Shown: piece by piece, positions 43,723-52,092 of the stretch | Numbering within the stretch: the first letter of the stretch is position 1 | Layout of the letters: each line of letters opens with the position of its first letter | DNA from: an uncultured Oscillospiraceae bacterium | Lineage (GTDB): Bacteria; Bacillota; Clostridia; Oscillospirales; Oscillospiraceae | Direction of reading: 5' to 3' | Length of the DNA: 60,989 nt | NCBI GenBank assembly: GCA_947628805.1 | Contig: CANRBG010000007.1 | Location: 1 to 60,989 of the forward strand | The notes under the pieces: generated by a model | The model's database searches: none | Seen by the model: only the letters and a program-made list of their open reading frames with translations | Told to the model about the DNA's origin: nothing | Made by a program: the position numbers and the translations under genes

Positions 43723-43969
43723 CTGCTATGACAATGCTATGGCTGAAAACTTCTTCTCCATCCTCAAAACGGAGTGCATTTACAGGCATAAGCCGATAAC
43801 TTTCCGGGAGGCAAATGAACGCATTGACAGCTTCATCCACTTCTATAACCATGAGCGCATCCAGTTAAAGACTGGAGTGGCGCCGCTCTTGCTACGCCAC
43901 TCCGCCTAAATCTTATTTCCTACGCAGGGAGCGTTTCTTTTCCCTGTCCTTTTCTCCTGGGGCAGTTCA
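43718..43969 (+). pseudogene. IS3-family transposase C-terminus and right end
   Basis: GNCYDNAMAENFFSILKTEC to the stop at 43907 is the last 60 or so residues of an IS3/IS150-type integrase-fold transposase, containing the terminal catalytic glutamate region. The left part of the insertion sequence is gone. Downstream, CTCCTGGGGCAGTTCA (43954-43969) reads on the other strand as TGAACTGCCCC, typical of IS3-family inverted-repeat ends, so the right end of the IS probably lies at about 43969. Confidence 0.8.
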
Positions 43970-43998
43970 AAACGGGGTCCCGGCTCTTTTGCGCATTT

Positions 43999-45210
43999 TC
44001 AGGCTGTCTCAAAAAGCCGCCGGTGGATCGCCTTTACGGCCCGGTCCGCGCTGGCGGCGTCGATGACGCAGGAGATCTTGATCTCGCTGGTGGTGATCAT
44101 CTGGATGTTGATATGCTCGTCGCTGAAGGCCTCGAACACCTCCGCCGCGATGTTAGACGAGCTCATCATGCCCGCGCCCACTACGCTGACCTTGGCGATG
44201 TTCTCGTCCATGGAGATGTGGTCGAAGCCGATGGCGTCCCGGCGGGCCATGAGCGCGTCATAGGCCTTACCGGCGTGGTCCTGGGCCACCACGAAGCTGA
44301 TGTCGTTGGCCCCGTCCTTGCCGTTGGCCTGGATGATCATGTCCACGTTGACCCCCGCTTTGGACAGGGTATGCAGCAGCCGGAACGCCACGCCGGGCTT
44401 ATCCGCCACGTCCGCGGCGGTGAGCCGAGCAACGTTCTCGTCCTTGGCGATGCCGGTGATCTTCATCTCTTCCATGGTCCTGGTGACCTCCTTCACTTTC
44501 GTTCCGGGCGCCCTCACCAGAGAGGAGAGCACCTCCAGTTCCACTCCGTACCGCTTGGCCATCTGCACGGAGCGGTTCATGAGCACCTGGGCGCCCATGC
44601 TTGCCAGCTCCAGCATCTCGTCGTATGTGATCTCCTCCAGCTTCCGGGCCCCGGGCACCTTTCGGGGATCGGCGGTATACACGCCCTCCACGTCGGTAAA
44701 GATCTGGCACCGGTCCGCGTGGAGCGCGGCGGCCAGGGCCACGGCGGTGGTATCGCTGCCGCCCCGGCCCAGGGTGGTGTAGTCGTCAAATTTGTTCACG
44801 CCCTGGAACCCGGCCACCAGCACGATCTGCTTTTTGTCCAGCTCCCGGCGCAGCCGCTCCGGATCCACCCGCCGGATCCGGGCGAGGCCGTGGTCGGCGT
44901 TGGTGCGGATGCCCGCCTGCCAGCCGGTGAGGGATACCGCCGGCAGGCCCATGGCCTCCAGACACATGGCCATCAGGGCGATGGACTGCTGTTCCCCGGT
45001 GGCCAGGAGCATATCCAGCTCCCGCTGGGAGGGGGCCGCGTTCAGCTCCGCCGCCTTGTCCAGCAGTTCGTCGGTGGTGTCCCCCTGGGCGGAGAGCACC
45101 ACCACCATGTCGTGGCCGAAGGAGTAATTCTCCGCGATGATGCCCGCCACGTTGCGGATCCGCTCGGCGTTGGCAACGGAGGAACCGCCGAATTTCTGTA
45201 CGATCAGCAT
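43999..45210 (-). CDS. lysC: Aspartate kinase
   Basis: 403 residues, monofunctional. The N-terminal kinase domain opens IVQKFGGSSVANAERI, with GFQGVNKFDDYTTLGRGGSD near residue 152 and FTDVEGVYTADPR near 195. Two C-terminal ACT domains (about 265-403) end in MITTSEIKISCVID, the allosteric amino-acid site. It makes aspartyl-phosphate for lysine, threonine and methionine synthesis. AAGGAGACCTGATCTTTC precedes the ATG. It is the third gene of the pheB-hom-lysC operon. No lysine riboswitch was seen upstream. Confidence 0.96.
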   Translation of the reverse strand: MLIVQKFGGSSVANAERIRNVAGIIAENYSFGHDMVVVLSAQGDTTDELLDKAAELNAAPSQRELDMLLATGEQQSIALMAMCLEAMGLPAVSLTGWQAGIRTNADHGLARIRRVDPERLRRELDKKQIVLVAGFQGVNKFDDYTTLGRGGSDTTAVALAAALHADRCQIFTDVEGVYTADPRKVPGARKLEEITYDEMLELASMGAQVLMNRSVQMAKRYGVELEVLSSLVRAPGTKVKEVTRTMEEMKITGIAKDENVARLTAADVADKPGVAFRLLHTLSKAGVNVDMIIQANGKDGANDISFVVAQDHAGKAYDALMARRDAIGFDHISMDENIAKVSVVGAGMMSSSNIAAEVFEAFSDEHINIQMITTSEIKISCVIDAASADRAVKAIHRRLFETA

Positions 45211-45263
45211 GAAAGATCAGGTCTCCTTACAAATCACTTTGGGCTGCGCCCATGCGCACCATT

Positions 45264-46460
45264 CTATGCCAGCACCCGCCAGGCGGCGCGCCCTCCCAGA
45301 GTGACGAGACGGTTTTGCAGGGTCCGCCGGTCCATGGGACCGGTGATGAAGCCGCATTCCATGGTGGAGCCGTACACCGGCCGGGCGCCGGGGAACACGC
45401 TGGCGACCTCGTCCGGCTGGGCGTCGGCCCGCACGTACCAGGGGGAGATCAGCTCCGCCTCCGGCGCCAGCCGGCCCCCGGGCCGGCCCAGATCCGGGAC
45501 CATGGGCTCGCTCCGGTGCCGGACCGCGTCGGCGATATCCGCGGCCACCGCGCTGGCGGTGGGGTACCGGCCCGCTCCCGCGCCGCAGAAGGTCACGTCC
45601 CCCACCGCGCTGCCCCGGACGGTGCAGGCGTTCATCACCCCGCCGATGGAGGCCAGGGTGTGCTCCAGGGGGATCAGATGGGGCTGGACGAAAGCCCGGC
45701 AGCCGTCCCGGGTCCGCATGGCCCGGCCCAGCAGCTTCACCGTGTAGCCCAACGTCCGGGCCAGCTCCAGATCCGCCGGGGTCAGAGCCGTGATGCCCGT
45801 GGTGGGGATCAGGGCCGGGTCCATGTTGTAGCCAAAGGCCAGGTCCGCCAGGATGGCGGTCTTGCGGCAGGCGTCGATGCCCTCCACGTCCGCGGTGGGG
45901 TCCGCCTCGGCGTAGCCCAGAGACTGGGCCTCCGCCAGCACCTCGGCAAAGTCACGGCCCTGGGCGTCCATGGCCGTGAGGATATAGTTGGTGGTGCCGT
46001 TCAAAATGCCGTACACCTCGTCGAGCCGGTTGGCGGCCAGACACCGGACCATGGGCCGCAGCAGGGGGATGCCCCCGCCCACGCTGCCCTCGAAGAGATA
46101 GCTCACCCCGTGCTCTTTTGCCAGGGCCGCCAGCTCCATGCCGTGGACGGCCACCAGCTCCTTGTTGCTGGAGACCACGCTCTTGCCAGCCAGAATGGCC
46201 CGGCGGGAGTACTCATAGGCCGGACCCACGCCGCCGATGACCTCCGCCACCACCGCCACGTCCGGGTCGTTTTCAATGACGGAAAAGTCCCGGACAAACT
46301 TGTCCGCCCGGGGGCTGTCCGGCATGTCCCGCCGGACCAGGATATAGCCCAGCTGCAAGTCGTCCCCCGCGGCGGCGGACAGCCGGTCACGCTGGTCGTG
46401 CATGACCTCCGCCAGGCCGCCGCCCACGGTGCCGAAGCCCAGGATCGCGTATTTTACCAT
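45264..46460 (-). CDS. hom: Homoserine dehydrogenase, short form
   Basis: 398 residues. The NAD(P)-binding loop is ILGFGTVGGGLAEVM (residues 6-20), the catalytic block KSVVSSNKELVAVHG carries the conserved lysine, and FEGSVGGGIPLL and GRYPTASAVAADI are family signatures. Enzymes with a full regulatory ACT domain are about 430 residues. Here the C-terminal domain is short, so feedback control may be altered or supplied by the ACT protein next door. It reduces aspartate semialdehyde to homoserine. Confidence 0.95.
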   Translation of the reverse strand: MVKYAILGFGTVGGGLAEVMHDQRDRLSAAAGDDLQLGYILVRRDMPDSPRADKFVRDFSVIENDPDVAVVAEVIGGVGPAYEYSRRAILAGKSVVSSNKELVAVHGMELAALAKEHGVSYLFEGSVGGGIPLLRPMVRCLAANRLDEVYGILNGTTNYILTAMDAQGRDFAEVLAEAQSLGYAEADPTADVEGIDACRKTAILADLAFGYNMDPALIPTTGITALTPADLELARTLGYTVKLLGRAMRTRDGCRAFVQPHLIPLEHTLASIGGVMNACTVRGSAVGDVTFCGAGAGRYPTASAVAADIADAVRHRSEPMVPDLGRPGGRLAPEAELISPWYVRADAQPDEVASVFPGARPVYGSTMECGFITGPMDRRTLQNRLVTLGGRAAWRVLA

Positions 46461-46475
46461 AGGGGCAGGCCCCCC

Positions 46476-46922
46476 TCAGCCAGCGGCCACCACGGCCTTA
46501 ATGACCCCGCTGAGCTCACCCAGCCGGTCCAGCAGGGCCTCCGCGGAGGCGTCCAGGGCGGTCATGTCCGCCGTGATGGTCACCGGGGCCGCCCCGTTGG
46601 TGGGGATGCCCTGGTTGATGGTCAGGATGTTGGCGCCGGTGGCGGCGAACACCCCCAGCACCTCGCTGAGATTGCCCGGCTGGTGGCGGAGCATGATCTG
46701 GTACGTGACGATGCGCCCGCCGGCCACGTTCTGGAAGGGCATGACGGAATTTTTGTATTTGTAATAGGCGGAGCGGGAGATGCCCACCCGCTCGGCGGCC
46801 TCGGCCACCGTCTGGGCCAGGCCCGTGTCCAGAAGCTCCTGGGCCTGGGTCACCCGGATGAAGACCTCCGGCAGGGCGTCGCCCTCCACCAGATAAAACT
46901 GTCCGCGTCTGCTGCTAGACAT
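46476..46922 (-). CDS. PheB-like ACT-domain protein
   Basis: 148 residues, UPF0735 type. An N-terminal segment with a helix-turn-helix-like stretch (AQTVAEAAERVGISRSAYYK) is followed by an ACT domain (ILTINQGIPTNG near residue 100). Family members sit next to hom or pheA genes and are presumed amino-acid sensors. It is the first gene of the operon, 15 bases before hom, with AAAGGAGGACATATCGATC as ribosome binding site. Confidence 0.9.
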   Translation of the reverse strand: MSSSRRGQFYLVEGDALPEVFIRVTQAQELLDTGLAQTVAEAAERVGISRSAYYKYKNSVMPFQNVAGGRIVTYQIMLRHQPGNLSEVLGVFAATGANILTINQGIPTNGAAPVTITADMTALDASAEALLDRLGELSGVIKAVVAAG

Positions 46923-46967
46923 GATCGATATGTCCTCCTTTTGGGGTCATTTGTACACACAGAATGT

Positions 46968-46996
46968 ATCTTATCATGAACGACAGAAAGTTACAA
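46968..46996 (-). promoter_or_regulatory. Promoter of the pheB-hom-lysC operon
   Basis: On the minus strand, TTGTAA (46991-46996), a 17-base spacer, TAAGAT (46968-46973). The leader is about 40 bases, too short for a riboswitch or attenuator. Confidence 0.7.
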
Positions 46997-47021
46997 GGCC
47001 GTTCGCTTTAATTCGTTAAAA

Positions 47022-47045
47022 CCCCCGGCTCTCATGAGCCGGGGG
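47022..47045 (-). terminator. hsp20 terminator
   Basis: A 10-bp stem (47022-47031 with 47036-47045) follows the Hsp20 stop on the minus strand and is followed by TTTTAACG. Confidence 0.85.
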
Positions 47046-47072
47046 CGGGTCGGATTGTGATTTTTGCCGATA

Positions 47073-47486
47073 TCACTGGATCTGGATTTGGTGCTGCTCG
47101 GGCACCACCTCGGGCAGCTTGGGCAGGGTGAGCTTCAGCACGCCGTTCACATACTGGGCGGTGATGGCGGCGGCGTCCACGCCGGCCACCTCGAAGCGGC
47201 GCTCCACGGTGGCGTCCGTGCGCTCCCGGCGGATATAGCCCTTGTCGGACTTCTCCCCCTGGTCGTGATGCTCCGCCTTGACGGTGAGCACGCCCTCCTT
47301 TACGCTGACGGCGATCTCGTCCTTGTCATAGCCGGGCAACTCGGTCTCGATGGTGAAGTCCTGGTCGGTCTCCCGGATGTCCGTGGCGGCGGCGTGGGCC
47401 ACCGTGCCGAAGAACTCCTGGAACGGGTCCCAGATCTTGCTGGGCGCGTAGGAACGGCTGCTGGCGAATGGGATCATATCAAACAT
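47073..47486 (-). CDS. Hsp20/alpha-crystallin small heat-shock protein
   Basis: 137 residues. The alpha-crystallin domain runs from about residue 38 (TDIRETDQDFTIETELPGYD) to 127, with GVLTVKAEHHD and VNGVLKLTLPK, the conserved G-x-L core. The short C-terminal tail includes an I-x-I-like QIQIQ used for oligomer assembly. It holds unfolded proteins in an ATP-independent way. A perfect CIRCE element upstream indicates HrcA control. GGAGGTTACCTACA precedes the ATG. Confidence 0.95.
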   Translation of the reverse strand: MFDMIPFASSRSYAPSKIWDPFQEFFGTVAHAAATDIRETDQDFTIETELPGYDKDEIAVSVKEGVLTVKAEHHDQGEKSDKGYIRRERTDATVERRFEVAGVDAAAITAQYVNGVLKLTLPKLPEVVPEQHQIQIQ

Positions 47487-47524
47487 TGTAGGTAACCTCC
47501 ATATCCTTTTGATTTGTCTGCATC

Positions 47525-47557
47525 ATACACATAATTTGTGAACAAATTTATGTGTAT
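47525..47557. repeat. AT-rich inverted repeat upstream of hsp20
   Basis: ATACACATAATTTGT (47525-47539) and ACAAATTTATGTGTAT (47542-47557) are complementary apart from one extra base. It lies between CIRCE and the hsp20 ribosome binding site, so it is a candidate second operator or a leader-RNA hairpin. Confidence 0.7.
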
Positions 47558-47578
47558 TGTGTGAACAGATTGTAAATA

Positions 47579-47605
47579 TTAGCACTCAGATAAACGGAGT
47601 GCTAA
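47579..47605. promoter_or_regulatory. CIRCE operator (HrcA binding site)
   Basis: TTAGCACTC, nine bases, GAGTGCTAA: an exact match to the CIRCE consensus. It lies between the divergent hsp20 and nucleotidyltransferase genes, nearer hsp20's upstream region, and should mediate HrcA repression of hsp20. Confidence 0.96.
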
Positions 47606-47655
47606 ATCCGTGTCTGCTGCCACTATTATTATATCCGCGCCGGCGGTGATGGGCG

Positions 47656-47684
47656 TTGTAAAAAGCCGGGGCGTATGTTAAAAT
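47656..47684 (+). promoter_or_regulatory. Promoter of nucleotidyltransferase gene
   Basis: TTGTAA (47656-47661), a 17-base spacer, TAAAAT (47679-47684), followed by a 31-base leader containing CGGGAGGAAGCG. Confidence 0.65.
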
Positions 47685-47715
47685 AAGGAAAACAAAGCGA
47701 CGGGAGGAAGCGCGT

Positions 47716-48627
47716 ATGAAGCCGATGCTTGTGATCATGGCGGCCGGGATGGGCAGCCGGTTTGGAGGGTTGAAGCAGATGACGCCGGTGGACGGGGCCG
47801 GGCAGGTGATCCTGGACTACTCTGCCTACGACGCGGCCCAAGCGGGTTTTGAGAAGATCGTCTGCGTGATCAAGAAGGAGATCGAGGCGGATTTCCGGGA
47901 GGCCGTCGGCGACCGGATCGGGAAAAAATGCGATCTGCACTACGCCTTTCAGGACCTCCATGACCTGCCGGCGGGCTTTGCCGTGCCGCCGGAGCGGGCC
48001 AAGCCCTGGGGCACCGGCCACGCGGTATACGCGGCCCGGGACCTGATCGACCGGCCTTTCGCGGTGATCAACGCGGACGACTTTTATGGCCGGGGGGCCT
48101 TTATGGCCCTGGCGAAGTTTCTGGCCGAGACCGCCGATGAGCACACCCACGCGCTGGTGACCTACGACTTGAAAAACACCCTGACGGAAAACGGCACGGT
48201 GGCCCGGGGGGTCTGCACAGCGGACCAGGCCGGATACATGACCACGGTGACGGAGCTGACGGCCATCCAGGGCCCGGCGGACAGCCCCTCTTACACCCTG
48301 GACGGGGGCGCGAGCTGGAAGCCCCTGGCCCCGGACACGCCGGTGAGTCTGAACACCTGGGGCTTCCACCAGAGTTTCCTGGGCGCCATCGGGGAGAATT
48401 TGGAGCGGTTTTTGCGGGAGGACATGCCGAAAAACCCCGCCAAGGCGGAATTTTTCCTGCCCAGCGTGGTGAACGCCTGCCTGGCGGCGGGCACGGACCG
48501 GGTGAAGGTGGTGCCCACGGACGAGGTCTGGCACGGGGTCACCTACCGGGACGATCTGCCCGCCCTCCAGCAGGCGCTGGCCGCCATGAAGGCCGCCGGC
48601 AAGTACCCGGATGATCTTTGGGCGTAA
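47716..48627 (+). CDS. Sugar-phosphate nucleotidyltransferase-like protein
   Basis: 303 residues. The N-terminal MLVIMAAGMGSRFGGLKQM is the G-x-G-x-R nucleotide-binding loop with its lysine. PWGTGHAVYAARDLI and FAVINADDFYGRGAF (near residue 120) carry the base-binding and metal-binding parts of the fold. It is an uncommon branch whose sugar is not known. CGGGAGGAAGCGCGT precedes the ATG. It is monocistronic and ends at a strong terminator. It could supply an activated sugar for the surface glycan, but there is no direct link. Confidence 0.85.
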   Translation: MKPMLVIMAAGMGSRFGGLKQMTPVDGAGQVILDYSAYDAAQAGFEKIVCVIKKEIEADFREAVGDRIGKKCDLHYAFQDLHDLPAGFAVPPERAKPWGTGHAVYAARDLIDRPFAVINADDFYGRGAFMALAKFLAETADEHTHALVTYDLKNTLTENGTVARGVCTADQAGYMTTVTELTAIQGPADSPSYTLDGGASWKPLAPDTPVSLNTWGFHQSFLGAIGENLERFLREDMPKNPAKAEFFLPSVVNACLAAGTDRVKVVPTDEVWHGVTYRDDLPALQQALAAMKAAGKYPDDLWA

Positions 48628-48639
48628 AAGCAAAAGGCG

Positions 48640-48665
48640 CTGCCCCGGACGGCCGTCCGGGGCAG
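48640..48665. terminator. Bidirectional terminator
   Basis: CTGCCCCGGAC and GTCCGGGGCAG form an 11-bp stem around GGCC between convergent genes. GTTTTCT follows on the plus strand and GCCTTTTGCTTTTA on the minus strand. Confidence 0.85.
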
Positions 48666-48673
48666 GTTTTCTA

Positions 48674-49654
48674 TTATTTCGTCCGTTTTCGCCCGGACCA
48701 TGCTTCCAGGCCCACGTCCAGCGCGGCGAACAGCACCCCCGCCACGGGCCAGACCAGCCAGGTCCGATCCCAGGCGTTGGTGAGAAAGCTCCACAGCAGG
48801 TACCCGGCGGTGACCACGCACCAGTAGATGGCCGACACATTTCGGATCAGGGCGGTCTTCTTCTCCGGGGCGTAGTCCCCCTCCTGCAACAGCATCTGGT
48901 ACGCGCCCCAGGGGATGGACGCGTTCACGATGAGGTACACCCCCGCCGCCACGATGGCAAGCAGCAGGCCGATGCCGCAGGAGAGCAAAAACTCGTCCGC
49001 CACAGCCATGCACACCAGCATGGGCACTACCGCCCCCACGCACAGGCACACGCCCGCCGTCATCTGGCGGCCGTGGGCCTCCCGGTCCCGGTCCATGGCC
49101 TCCCGGGCCAGGGCCTCCACACCGGGCCCGGCGGAGAACGTCTCTTTCTCAAGGTATTCGTATTTGTCCAGCCGCCCGCCCCAGGTCACGAACAGGGCAA
49201 CCGCCGGCACCACAAAGGCAAAAAGCACCGCCATGCCCGCCGCCACGGCGATCTGCTCCCAGACAGGGCGGACCGCGGACAGCCCGCCCAGCAGGATCAG
49301 GCATATGGGGGACAGGATGCACAGGGCCACGGCCCGTGCCATGGGCTTTGCGCTGGCCCGTTTCAGCGCGAGAAATTCCCGGGCCTCCTCCAGTCCCACC
49401 TGCCGCAGGACCGGCTCCGCCGGCTCCGTGGCCGCCGGCGCGTCTGCCGGCAGGATCATCTCATCTTTGATAAGGCTGTCGCAGCTGACGGAGAAGATCT
49501 CGCTGAGCCGCAGCAGCTTTTCGAGCTCCGGGGCCGCCTGGCCGCCCTCCCACTTGCTCACCGATTGGCGGCTCACGTCCAGCCGCTCCGCCAGCTCGTC
49601 TTGGCTCCAGCCCATCTGCTTGCGCAGGGCCGTTATTTTTTCGCCCAAAGTCAT
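48674..49654 (-). CDS. XRE-type regulator with C-terminal membrane domain
   Basis: 326 residues from 49654, preceded by AAGGAGGCGTTCGTTT; the longer frame to 49762 is not supported. The helix-turn-helix is LGEKITALRKQMGWSQDELA through SRQSVSKWEGGQAAPELEKL (residues 2-60). A linker and four or five hydrophobic helices follow (about 120-325). Membrane-bound XRE proteins of this kind are common in Clostridia. The signal and the targets are unknown. Confidence 0.85.
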   Translation of the reverse strand: MTLGEKITALRKQMGWSQDELAERLDVSRQSVSKWEGGQAAPELEKLLRLSEIFSVSCDSLIKDEMILPADAPAATEPAEPVLRQVGLEEAREFLALKRASAKPMARAVALCILSPICLILLGGLSAVRPVWEQIAVAAGMAVLFAFVVPAVALFVTWGGRLDKYEYLEKETFSAGPGVEALAREAMDRDREAHGRQMTAGVCLCVGAVVPMLVCMAVADEFLLSCGIGLLLAIVAAGVYLIVNASIPWGAYQMLLQEGDYAPEKKTALIRNVSAIYWCVVTAGYLLWSFLTNAWDRTWLVWPVAGVLFAALDVGLEAWSGRKRTK

Positions 49655-49790
49655 AAACGAACGCCTCCTTACGCTTTTGCTGCCGTCAGGATACCGTACA
49701 TCTTGGTTGCAGGCAAGAAATAACCGTTGGAAATTTGTCAACCTGTGGTTGCGGCGGGCCAAACCGGCCCGCAGGAGGGCCGGTATGTCC

Positions 49791-49819
49791 TTGACTGTCC
49801 CGCTCCGGCCGTGTAAAAT
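49791..49819 (+). promoter_or_regulatory. Promoter of rlmI-like/MBL operon
   Basis: TTGACT (49791-49796), a 17-base spacer, TAAAAT (49814-49819), ending about 21 bases before the ATG at 49841. Confidence 0.75.
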
Positions 49820-49840
49820 GCTTGCGAAAGGCGTGATGGC

Positions 49841-51049
49841 ATGGAAAAAGGTATCGTCACTTTAAAAGAGGGCGCGGGCCGGGCCCTGAAAGCCGGCGGG
49901 CCCTGGGTATACGACAATGAGGCCGCTGCCATCGAGGGGGACTTCACCGACGGGGACATCGTGACCGTGCAGGATTTCAAGGGGCGGTTTCTCTGCAGGG
50001 GGTTCGTCAACCGCCGGTCCAAGCTGCTGGTGCGGGTCATGAGCCGGGACGAAAACGCCCTCATCGACCGGGACTTTCTGCGCCGCCGGGTCCGGAACGC
50101 CTGGGAATACCGGAAGCGGACCGTGGACACATCCTCCTGCCGGGTCATCTTCGGCGAGGCGGATTTCCTGCCCGGGCTGGTGGTGGACAAGTTCGCCGAC
50201 GTGCTGGTGGTCCAGTCCCTGGCCTTGGGCATCGACCGGATGAAAGGGGACATCCTGGACCTGCTCCGGGAGATATTGGCGGCGGACGGGATCGCCATCC
50301 GGGGCCTATACGAGCGCAGCGACGCGCCGGTCCGGGAGCGGGAGGGCCTGCCCCGGATAAAGGGCTTCATCGGCCCGGCCTTCGACACCAAGGTGGAGAT
50401 CGTGGAAAACGGCGTCCGGTACCGGGTGGATGTGGCCGAGGGCCAGAAGACCGGGTTTTTCCTGGATCAGAAATACAACCGCCGGGCCATTCGGCCCCTG
50501 TGCGACGGCGCAAGGGTTTTAGACTGCTTCACCCACACCGGCTCCTTCGCCCTGAACGCGGCCCAGGCCGGGGCGGCCAGCGTGCTGGGGGTGGACGCCT
50601 CCGAGCTGGCCCTGGATCAGGCCCGGGAGAACGCCGCTCTGAACGGGCTGGATGACCGGGTGACCTTTCAGTGCGCGGACGCGTTCGAGCTTCTGCCCGC
50701 GCTCATACGGAAAAAGGAAAAATTCGATCTGGTGATCCTGGACCCACCGGCCTTCGCCAAGAGCCGGGGGGCGGTGAAAAACGCCGTGAAGGGCTACAAG
50801 GAGATCAATCTGCGGGCCCTGCAGCTGGTGAGAGACGGGGGGTATCTTGCTACCTGCTCCTGCTCCTGCTCCCACTTCGTGGACGCGGCCCTGCTGGGCC
50901 AGACCGTCCACCAGGCCGCCAACAACGTGCGCAAACGGCTGCGGCAGGTGGAATTTCGCACCCAGGCCCCGGACCACCCCATTTTGTGGGGCGCGGCGGA
51001 TTCGGATTATCTGAAATTCTTCATTTTTCAGGTGTGCAGCGAACACTAA
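49841..51049 (+). CDS. RlmI-like rRNA cytosine methyltransferase
   Basis: 402 residues with the three-part layout of RlmI: an N-terminal PUA domain (about 5-75), a linker (FGEADFLPGLVVDKF), and a C-terminal SAM-binding domain with VLDCFTHTGSFALNAAQAG near residue 225 and LDPPAFAKSRGAV near 300. TCSCSCSHFVD near 343 holds the catalytic cysteine region. RlmI methylates C1962 of 23S rRNA in E. coli. The ribosome binding site is weak. It is co-transcribed with the downstream hydrolase. Confidence 0.9.
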   Translation: MEKGIVTLKEGAGRALKAGGPWVYDNEAAAIEGDFTDGDIVTVQDFKGRFLCRGFVNRRSKLLVRVMSRDENALIDRDFLRRRVRNAWEYRKRTVDTSSCRVIFGEADFLPGLVVDKFADVLVVQSLALGIDRMKGDILDLLREILAADGIAIRGLYERSDAPVREREGLPRIKGFIGPAFDTKVEIVENGVRYRVDVAEGQKTGFFLDQKYNRRAIRPLCDGARVLDCFTHTGSFALNAAQAGAASVLGVDASELALDQARENAALNGLDDRVTFQCADAFELLPALIRKKEKFDLVILDPPAFAKSRGAVKNAVKGYKEINLRALQLVRDGGYLATCSCSCSHFVDAALLGQTVHQAANNVRKRLRQVEFRTQAPDHPILWGAADSDYLKFFIFQVCSEH

Positions 51050-51064
51050 AAGGAGGCGTGTTCC

Positions 51065-51943
51065 ATGTATGAGCTGATCCCGGTCACGGACCGGACCTTT
51101 TACATCCAAAGCCCTGCCAAGATCGGGCTGGTGCGGCTGAACGAGACAGACGTGTGCCTGATCGACAGCGGCAACGACAAGGACGCGGGCCGGAAAGTCC
51201 GCCAGCTGCTGGACGCCAAGGGCTGGCGGCTGACGGCCATCTACAACACCCACTCCCACGCGGACCATATCGGCGGCAATCGGTATCTGCAGGGCCAGAC
51301 CGGGTGCGCCGTCTACGCCCCGGGGGCGGAATGCGCTTTCACCCGGCACACCGTACTGGAGCCGTCGCTGCTGTACGGGGGCTGTCCGCCCAAGGACCTG
51401 CGCCATAAGTTCCTGCTGGCCCAGGAGAGCGACGCCCGGCCCCTGACGCCGGAGGCGCTGCCGGCGGGCTTTTCCCTGATCCCTCTGCCGGGCCACAGTC
51501 TGGACATGGTGGGCTTTCGCACGGCGGACGACGTGGTGTTTTTGGCGGACTGTCTGTCCAGCCGGGAGACCTTGGACAAGTACAAGGTGGGCTTTCTCTA
51601 CGACGTGGGGGCCTATCTGGATACGCTGGAAAAGGTCAAGACCATGAAAGCCGCCCTGTTCGTGCCCGCCCATGCCCCCGCGGCGGAGGATATGGCGGAC
51701 CTGGCACAATATAATATCGACGTGACTCTGTCCGTGGCGGAGGATATTTTGGATATCTGCCGGGAGCCGGTCTGCTTTGAGACCGTGCTGCAAAAGCTGT
51801 TCGCCGCCTATGGGCTCACCATGAATTTTGAGCAATACGCCCTGGTTGGCAGCGCGGTGCGGTCCTATCTGGCCTGGCTGAAGGACACGGGCCGCGTCAG
51901 CGCGGGATTTGAGGACGATCGCCTGCTCTGGGTCCGGACGTGA
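51065..51943 (+). CDS. MBL-fold metallo-hydrolase
   Basis: 292 residues. The zinc motif THSHADHIGGN (near residue 62) and later metal ligands in LPGHSLDMVGF and FLADCLSSRET show an active metallo-beta-lactamase fold. A C-terminal helical domain (about 200-292) resembles winged-helix extensions of glyoxalase-II-like or nuclease-like members. The substrate is unknown. AAAAGGAGGCGTGTTCC is a strong ribosome binding site. It follows the methyltransferase by 15 bases. Confidence 0.88.
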   Translation: MYELIPVTDRTFYIQSPAKIGLVRLNETDVCLIDSGNDKDAGRKVRQLLDAKGWRLTAIYNTHSHADHIGGNRYLQGQTGCAVYAPGAECAFTRHTVLEPSLLYGGCPPKDLRHKFLLAQESDARPLTPEALPAGFSLIPLPGHSLDMVGFRTADDVVFLADCLSSRETLDKYKVGFLYDVGAYLDTLEKVKTMKAALFVPAHAPAAEDMADLAQYNIDVTLSVAEDILDICREPVCFETVLQKLFAAYGLTMNFEQYALVGSAVRSYLAWLKDTGRVSAGFEDDRLLWVRT

Positions 51944-51978
51944 GGGCACGGTCGGGCGGCGTAGTACAGGTCCGAAAA

Positions 51979-52092
51979 CCAGAACCGGAAGTGTCCCTCG
52001 ACCCGCATGGTGTTGAGCGAAGCGAAACTGTGCGGGCGAGGGATACTTTCGGGCTGGTCCCGATACCGAAATAGAGCGTTCTATCTTGGTGT
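51979..52092. repeat. Long imperfect hairpin between convergent genes
   Basis: Left-arm segments CCAG, CCGGAAGT, CCCTCG and CCCGCA (51979-52007) pair in order with TGCGGG, CGAGGG, ACTTTCGG and CTGG (52031-52057), giving about 24 pairs with small bulges around a 23-base loop. A second hairpin spans 52065-52092 and runs into the U32 gene end. On the minus strand TTCTGGTTTTCGG follows, so it may terminate that gene; its size is unusual for a terminator. Confidence 0.7.

Noticed and set aside
45211-45263. Lysine riboswitch before lysC
   Set aside because: The gap to hom is only 53 bases and lysC is internal to an operon whose leader is about 40 bases.
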